The notes beneath the pieces were generated by a model that was not told the DNA's origin, did no database searches, and saw only the letters and a list, made by a program, of their open reading frames with translations. From contig CBDDJJ010000002.1 in assembly GCA_965229625.1 (NCBI GenBank), positions 1 through 64,000 of the forward strand: 64,000 nucleotides of DNA, given 5' to 3'. A program made the position numbers and the translations under genes. This stretch comes from JANQIO01 sp965229625. Lineage in GTDB: Bacteria > Pseudomonadota > Gammaproteobacteria > Pseudomonadales > Halieaceae. Position 1 is the first letter of the stretch. The number at the start of each line of letters is the position of its first letter. Positions 59,165-64,000 of the stretch are shown piece after piece.

Positions 59165-59740
59165 ATGCAAGACAATAAAACGATAGTCAGCAAGCACGAA
59201 GCCAGCCCGGCACTGGAAAAAATCACGGTCACCGAGTTCGTCAAACCCCGGCTCGGTGAGCAAATGAGTTTTGAGGTCAACCTGCGCGCCGAATCCCTGC
59301 AGGGCATGCAAAAACGCGCCGTGGTGGAGCCCAACCTGCCCACCTGGAGCCCGTTCGAGATCCATTGTGACGAAGGCGGTGCGCTGGGCGGAACCGACGA
59401 CGCACCTCCTCCGTTGGGCTACCTGTCCGCCGGCATCGCCTTTTGCCTGCTGACTCACCTGACCGCATTCGTTCGCTCCAAGAAACTCGACATCGACAGC
59501 CTGTGCATCGAGCAACGCACCAGCTTCGCGACCACCCTGGTTACTGAGGCAGAAGCGGAAGGCGATTTCCGTGGCCGCTGCCTGGGCGTGGAAACGCACA
59601 TCATCGTCGAAGGGAATCAGTCGCCGGACGACATCAAGCAGTTAGCGCAGGAATCAGAAAACGCGTGTATGGCCATGCAGGCCATCATGAACGCCACCCC
59701 CACCAACACCACCATCCACCTGAATGGAGAAGCGGTCTAG
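59165..59740 (+). CDS. OsmC-family protein
   Basis: This protein has 191 residues from the ATG at 59165. The OsmC fold is seen in EMSFEVNLRAESLQ, then FEIHCDEGGALGGTDDAPPP, LGYLSAGIAFCLLTHLTAFV, and late strands RGRCLGVETHIIVEG. The conserved Cys of the helix (AFCLL) is present; a first Cys (IHCDE) lies earlier. OsmC/Ohr proteins reduce organic peroxides through a Cys pair, but relatives act elsewhere. In this operon it may deal with a reactive product of the monooxygenase, which is inference. Confidence 0.8.
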   Translation: MQDNKTIVSKHEASPALEKITVTEFVKPRLGEQMSFEVNLRAESLQGMQKRAVVEPNLPTWSPFEIHCDEGGALGGTDDAPPPLGYLSAGIAFCLLTHLTAFVRSKKLDIDSLCIEQRTSFATTLVTEAEAEGDFRGRCLGVETHIIVEGNQSPDDIKQLAQESENACMAMQAIMNATPTNTTIHLNGEAV

Positions 59741-59777
59741 CACCACATAACAACGCCGCTTTATCCAGGAGAGAGTA

Positions 59778-62069
59778 ATGATCGCGAAACGCAGCCAAAT
59801 CTTCACCGGAATGTGTCTTGCCCTGTCGGCGGGCACCGCTTCCGCCCAGGTACTGGAGGAGATTATCGTCTCCGCCACACAGCGCCAGGAGAGCCTGCAG
59901 GATGTACCCGTCTCCGTGGCAGCCGTGACCGGTGAGACCATGGCCAATATGGGCGTGGTCGACATCGAAGAAGTCGCCCTGTACGTACCCAACTTTGAGG
60001 CCTCTATTTCGACCATCCTGCCGAACCTGTACGTTCGTGGCCTTGGCACGGGTACTTCTCACTCCATCGAGCAACCGGTGGGGCGTTTTGTGGACGATGT
60101 CTACATCGGCCGAGGCGCGGCCAGCCTGCTCAGTTTCATGGATACTGCCAGCGTTGAAATTCTGCGCGGTCCGCAGGGGACGCTGTTTGGTAAGAACACG
60201 CTGGCCGGGGCCATGATCATTCGCTCCGGCGCACCCACCGACACCTTCGAGGGTGGCGTGAGGCTGAACTACGGCAGCTACGAATCCAGCGGTAATTTCG
60301 GCGATGTCGAAGGCTACGTATCAGGCCCGCTGACGGACAACGTGCGCGGCCGGTTGGCGCTGCGCTATGCCGACAGTGACGGCTACATCGAAAACCGGCT
60401 GAATGGCCCGGATGGCGGCGAGCGGGAAGACATCGGCGTCAGACTACGCCTGGAGGCTGACCTCGGCGAAAACACCGTGGCCGAAATCAAGTACGAATAC
60501 GGCGAGCTGGATGCCCGGGGCAATACCTCCAATCGCATCGTCGCGGCGCCGGAAAGCAACCCGGGCCTGGAAAACGCATTCCGTACTTTCTCGCCCGGGT
60601 GGGAACGGGGCCTGGACTGGACAACCGACTACACCTGCGCCGATGATCCGCCGGTGGAACACAACCTGCCGGGCTTCTGCCCGCAGCGCGACCAGGAGGT
60701 CGAAGCCACGGTACTGCGGATAACCCATGACTTTGCCGCCGGTGAATTCCTGTCCATCACCGCCTACCAGACCTACGAATTCCAGGACAAGTTCTACGCC
60801 ATCGACATGGGAATCGCCGGGGGCGCCTACAACGCTTACCGGGACGAGGAATTCGAATCGCTCACGCAGGAGTTCCGCTTCACGTCTGAGGTCACGGGCA
60901 AGTCCGACTACATCATCGGCGTCTACCTGGAAGACACTGACCTGGAGCGAAACAGCCCTACCGATATCGACTTCAATGACATTCCCGGCGCACCACTGGC
61001 GATTCAGCAGGTCGAGTACTTCGACCAGAACACGCAGACAGTCGCCATCTTCGGTCAGTACCGCTACCGCTTCACCGACAGGCTGACGGCCACCATTGGC
61101 GGACGTTACACGATCGAGGACAAGGAATACGATTTCGAGCGTTACTACCAGCCGTTTGGCTCGTCCTATAACGAGAGAATTCCCTTCCCTCCGGGTCCGT
61201 TCGGCCCGTTGGAAGCGGCCGTACAACGGCCAAACGAGTCGCGGGACGAAGATCGCTTCACTCCATCCCTAAACGTCCAGTACGACATCAGCGATACCGT
61301 GATGGTCTACGCCACTGCATCCCAGGGCTACAAGGCGGGTGGTTTCAGTGACCGGGTGTCGGCAGATCCTGATTTCAACATCGAGTTCGAGGAGGAGATC
61401 AACAACTCAGTTGAGGTGGGTATGAAGGGTCTTTTTGCCGACAGTAGGCTCGAACTGAATGTGGCCGTGTTCCATATGCAGATCGAGGATCTGCAGGTGT
61501 CCTCGTCGGTGCCGGGCACTGTAGCCTTCCAGGTGCAGAACGCTGCCGACGCCATCAGCCAGGGCGTGGAGATCGACGGTCGCTGGTCGGTGACAGACAA
61601 CCTCCTCATCGGCGGCAACCTCGCCTACCTGGATGCCTACTACGACAGTTTCCCCGATGCACCCTGCACACCGGGACAGGCCGCGGCATCGCCCGGCGCC
61701 TGTACCCAGGATCTGGAAGACGAGACGCTGATCTTCGCCCCCGAGTGGAAAGGCACAATTTTCGCTGAGTACCGCACCCTGGTGGGCAACGGCTGGGAGC
61801 TTCTGCTGCGCGGTGATGCCACCTACTCCGACGACTACTACACGGAAACCCCGCTCGCCCCGGGAACCTTCCAGGAGGAGTATGAGGTCTACAACGCCGC
61901 CGCGTGGCTCTCCAGCCCGGACAACCGGGTTCGCCTGGGACTGGTGGGCAGGAACCTGTCAGATGAAGCCTACAGCCGCTTCGGACTGGCCAGCCCGGGC
62001 TCATCGATCTACCTGGCCGAGCCCAACCAGCCACGCCGCTACAGCGTGGCCCTGCAGTACAACTTCTAG
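59778..62069 (+). CDS. TonB-dependent outer-membrane receptor
   Basis: This protein has 763 residues. A signal peptide (about 1-22, GTASAQ) precedes the TonB-box-like EEIIVSATQRQES. The plug domain includes VPVSVAAVTGETMANMGVVD and EILRGPQGTLFGKNTLAGA. The 22-strand barrel ends RYSVALQYNF with terminal Phe. This is the large receptor class common in Sphingomonads and marine gammaproteobacteria for aromatic or terpenoid compounds and siderophores. As third gene of the monooxygenase operon it probably imports that enzyme's substrate. GGAGAGAG precedes the ATG. Confidence 0.92.
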   Translation: MIAKRSQIFTGMCLALSAGTASAQVLEEIIVSATQRQESLQDVPVSVAAVTGETMANMGVVDIEEVALYVPNFEASISTILPNLYVRGLGTGTSHSIEQPVGRFVDDVYIGRGAASLLSFMDTASVEILRGPQGTLFGKNTLAGAMIIRSGAPTDTFEGGVRLNYGSYESSGNFGDVEGYVSGPLTDNVRGRLALRYADSDGYIENRLNGPDGGEREDIGVRLRLEADLGENTVAEIKYEYGELDARGNTSNRIVAAPESNPGLENAFRTFSPGWERGLDWTTDYTCADDPPVEHNLPGFCPQRDQEVEATVLRITHDFAAGEFLSITAYQTYEFQDKFYAIDMGIAGGAYNAYRDEEFESLTQEFRFTSEVTGKSDYIIGVYLEDTDLERNSPTDIDFNDIPGAPLAIQQVEYFDQNTQTVAIFGQYRYRFTDRLTATIGGRYTIEDKEYDFERYYQPFGSSYNERIPFPPGPFGPLEAAVQRPNESRDEDRFTPSLNVQYDISDTVMVYATASQGYKAGGFSDRVSADPDFNIEFEEEINNSVEVGMKGLFADSRLELNVAVFHMQIEDLQVSSSVPGTVAFQVQNAADAISQGVEIDGRWSVTDNLLIGGNLAYLDAYYDSFPDAPCTPGQAAASPGACTQDLEDETLIFAPEWKGTIFAEYRTLVGNGWELLLRGDATYSDDYYTETPLAPGTFQEEYEVYNAAAWLSSPDNRVRLGLVGRNLSDEAYSRFGLASPGSSIYLAEPNQPRRYSVALQYNF

Positions 62070-62088
62070 GTCCTTCCTGCTGCAGACC

Positions 62089-62113
62089 AGCCCCGCCATC
62101 GCGGGGCTTTTTT
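62089..62113 (+). terminator. Terminator of the monooxygenase-OsmC-receptor operon
   Basis: AGCCCCGC pairs with GCGGGGCT around CATC, followed by six T. It lies 20 bases past the receptor stop codon. Confidence 0.9.
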
Positions 62114-62207
62114 ATGGCATGCGGAAACGCGACGCCAGAGGCGTGGGGATACAACCGTCATTTGGAAGGAGTGGAAGCGGTCGCCGGGACACTAATACGG
62201 GGTGGAC

Positions 62208-62957
62208 TCAGTCGCCTGGCGCGGCTTCCGGATCTTCGAAGGCACCCTTCATCACGGTGAGCGCGCGCAGGGCACGAGGGAAGCCAATATAGGGAGATAC
62301 CTGCACGACCACTTCCCTGACTTCCTCAACGGTGAAGCCATGGGTCATGGCGGAACGGGTGAATTTAAGCAGGAAGTTGTCGACGTAGCCGATGGTGACA
62401 AAGCAGGACAGCGCGACGATGAGGCGCTGGCGCATGTCCAGGCCAGGTCGACGCCACACCAGGCCATAGCCGTATTGCGAGGTGATACCGTAGAGTTCTG
62501 CCGTGTGTTCATCCATGGGGTCAGCGTGGCCCCACTGTTGGCGCTCGCCATGCAGCAGGCGCTGGTATTCCGAGGCGGCGACCAGCAGCTGCTCGCGATC
62601 CTCCGGAGGTAACAGCTCCAGGCTGGGCTTCACGCCCTTGCCCATGAACACCTTGCCCAACAACTCGCCCATCTCTTCCACCAGGGGCAGGCCGCCGTAG
62701 AGACCCGTCTGCAACACCAGTTCCGACACGGCGCGCGGCTCCAGGCCCGCCTCCAGGGCGAGCCCGACTTTCTCGATCATGGCGGCCTTACGGCTTTCCA
62801 GGCACAGGCTGGCAAGAATCGCCAACAGGCAGTCGTGGACCGGCAGCACCTGCCGCGCACCGATGGCCTGTACCTGCAGTGCGTCACGAATGGCTTCATA
62901 GCCGGGGATGGCATTGCCGGGTTCCGCGGGTTTTCCAGTTCTGCTATCGATATTCAC
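62208..62957 (-). CDS. Carboxymuconolactone-decarboxylase-family protein, duplicated domain
   Basis: This 249-residue protein comes from a GTG start at 62955-62957. Two CMD/AhpD-like halves are visible: SRKAAMIEKVGLALEAGLEP with EMGELLGKVFMGKG, and MRQRLIVALSCFVTIGYVDN with FTVEEVREVVVQVSPYIGFP. The CxxC of AhpD is absent, so peroxidase function is unlikely; decarboxylase or lactonase-type chemistry is possible. It is the last gene of a leftward operon with the redoxin and CoA-transferase genes. Confidence 0.85.
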   Translation of the reverse strand: MNIDSRTGKPAEPGNAIPGYEAIRDALQVQAIGARQVLPVHDCLLAILASLCLESRKAAMIEKVGLALEAGLEPRAVSELVLQTGLYGGLPLVEEMGELLGKVFMGKGVKPSLELLPPEDREQLLVAASEYQRLLHGERQQWGHADPMDEHTAELYGITSQYGYGLVWRRPGLDMRQRLIVALSCFVTIGYVDNFLLKFTRSAMTHGFTVEEVREVVVQVSPYIGFPRALRALTVMKGAFEDPEAAPGD

Positions 62958-62970
62958 TGCTCACACACCA

Positions 62971-63486
62971 CTAATAGTGCAGGGCGCCCCGCGCAGGGAT
63001 GCCGTTATCCTTGATCTTCCTGATCCACTCCAGCAGCACGGCGACCGGCGGTCGACCGAAGGGCATGTTCTGGATTGAGACAAACAGCAGGCGGCCCTGC
63101 CAGTCCAACAGGTAGAGCCCCGGCTCAAAAAACTCTCCGGGTTCTGTCGCCTTCCTGGCGCTGGACCGGAACAGGCGCAGGGTACGGCCCACGTCCCGGT
63201 CCAGGCTGTGGCCAAAACTCAGGCGAGCGCCGGTCCAGGCATCGCGCGCCGCACGCACGCGGTCCTCACCTTCGGCGGACGCCGCGATGATATCGACACC
63301 AAGCTGCGCAAACGCCTCGGCCTGGTCCGAGAACTCCCGCAGGTAGGCTTCACAGACGCTGCACTGCAGTCCGCGGTATACCACCAACAGCGTGAAATCC
63401 GCACCCAGATCCATGGGCAGGTGCCGGGGGGCACCGTCCACGGTGGCTATGGCAATGTCCGGAAAGCGTTCACCGGGATGAATCAA
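62971..63486 (-). CDS. AhpC/TSA-type redoxin
   Basis: This 171-residue protein comes from a TTG at 63484-63486 overlapping the CoA-transferase stop as TTGA. The thioredoxin/peroxiredoxin fold appears as FTLLVVYRGLQCSVCEAYLR. The C-x-x-C (CSVC) sits where peroxiredoxins have a single peroxidatic Cys, and the usual T-x-x-C context is altered, so thiol-disulfide exchange is as likely as peroxide reduction. It is co-translated with its neighbour. A role in protecting the pathway enzymes is inference. Confidence 0.8.
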   Translation of the reverse strand: MIHPGERFPDIAIATVDGAPRHLPMDLGADFTLLVVYRGLQCSVCEAYLREFSDQAEAFAQLGVDIIAASAEGEDRVRAARDAWTGARLSFGHSLDRDVGRTLRLFRSSARKATEPGEFFEPGLYLLDWQGRLLFVSIQNMPFGRPPVAVLLEWIRKIKDNGIPARGALHY

Positions 63487-64000
63487 AGCGCCACCTCAAA
63501 GTCTGCATCTGTCGCCTGCTGAACCTGTGCCAGGTCGATGCCGGGCATCAGAGCGGTCAATGTCAGCGAGCCTTCGATAAAGCGGAATACAGCGAGCTCC
63601 GTAATGATCACATCCACTGCGGCCAGCGCCGTCAGCGGCAGCTCGCAGCTGGGCACAATCTTGGAGCGGCCGGCCCGGTCCTGGTGGGACATGGTGACAA
63701 TCAGCTTGCGGGCCCCATGCGCTAGGTCCATGGCGCCGCCAACACCCAGCAGGGGCTTGCCCGGAACCGCCCAGTTTGCCAGGTTGGCCTGGGCATCCAC
63801 CTGCAAGCCGCCCATGATGGCCACATCCACGTGGCCGCCACGGATCATCCCAAAGGAGGTGGCCGAATCGAAGTAGCTGCTGCCCGGCAGCGCGGTGACC
63901 GGAATCTTGCCGGCATTGACCGGATAGTCCATGGCGCCACCTTTGGTGGGCTCGGGACCGACGCCCAGCATGCCGTTCTCGCTGTGCAGGATGATGCCGT
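63483..64000 (-). CDS. 3-oxoacid CoA-transferase subunit B, cut by the right edge
   Basis: The visible 172 residues are the C-terminal part; the start lies beyond base 64000. The active-site region LHSENGMLGVGP contains the catalytic Glu of family I CoA transferases. It is followed by GGHVDVAIMGGLQVDAQANL, DLAHGARKLIVTMSHQD and ITELAVFRFI, typical of the B subunit (ScoB/AtoA/PcaJ/CatJ type). It moves CoA from succinyl-CoA to a 3-oxo acid. The A subunit should be next, outside the window. It fits a ring-cleavage or beta-ketoadipate-like lower pathway. Confidence 0.9.
   Translation of the reverse strand, partial: GIILHSENGMLGVGPEPTKGGAMDYPVNAGKIPVTALPGSSYFDSATSFGMIRGGHVDVAIMGGLQVDAQANLANWAVPGKPLLGVGGAMDLAHGARKLIVTMSHQDRAGRSKIVPSCELPLTALAAVDVIITELAVFRFIEGSLTLTALMPGIDLAQVQQATDADFEVAL

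Overview
The window looks like chromosome from a marine, aerobic, heterotrophic gammaproteobacterium, probably of the Halieaceae/Cellvibrionales type. This is inferred from the thrS-infC-rpmI-rplT-pheS-pheT-ihfA-merR order, the fairly high GC content, a VPLPA-CTERM exported protein and the acyl-CoA, TonB and monooxygenase gene content. The species cannot be fixed from the sequence alone.

Region 1 (1-11515) is the integrase-side arm of an integrated element, most likely a temperate phage. It is laid out as a mirror image of lambda. A CI-like repressor (1278-1952) points right, towards xis and int. Three small regulators (XRE, CII-like, lambda-Cro-like) point left, out of the window. A rightward early operon follows, with small phage-type proteins, a ParB-like protein, a winged-helix protein and a MazG-like pyrophosphatase, ending in overlapping xis and int genes. 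The integrase lies against the 3' end of tRNA-Pro(GGG), the probable attachment site. No capsid or tail genes are inside the window.

Region 2 (11516-22842) holds tRNA-Pro, dps, a penicillin-acylase-family lipoprotein, and the leftward translation cluster thrS, infC (AUU start), rpmI, rplT, pheS, pheT, ihfA and merR. The rplT-pheS spacer is full of hairpins, including two exact copies of a 23-bp REP-like unit.

Region 3 (22843-31349) is mixed: an AraC regulator divergent from a YHS protein, an exported M20 peptidase, a Rieske-like Tat lipoprotein that has lost a cluster ligand, an EEP-family phosphohydrolase, two poorly known proteins (one with a Nudix-like tail), and tRNA-Val(GAC) followed by a repeat array.

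Region 4 (31350-42726) holds uvrB, a REC-PP2C-STAS switch protein facing a YfiR-HisKA-REC-REC-HPt hybrid kinase, acetolactate synthase with ilvE, and purU.

Region 5 (42727-54840) holds tRNA-Asn(GTT) with a second array of covarying hairpins, a VPLPA-CTERM protein, lipid and acyl-CoA genes, a coupled 2-oxoacid:ferredoxin oxidoreductase/rubrerythrin operon, an SbtA-SbtB pair, and a probable methanethiol S-methyltransferase.

Region 6 (54960-64000) looks like a catabolic locus. A membrane wHTH-TolB-TPR regulator is divergent from an operon of an FAD aromatic-type monooxygenase, an OsmC-like protein and a TonB-dependent receptor. It faces a leftward operon of CoA-transferase subunit B (cut by the window edge), a redoxin and a carboxymuconolactone-decarboxylase-family protein.

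The least explained signals are the two hairpin-repeat arrays immediately downstream of tRNA-Val and tRNA-Asn. In both, loops are constant while stems differ by compensatory changes.
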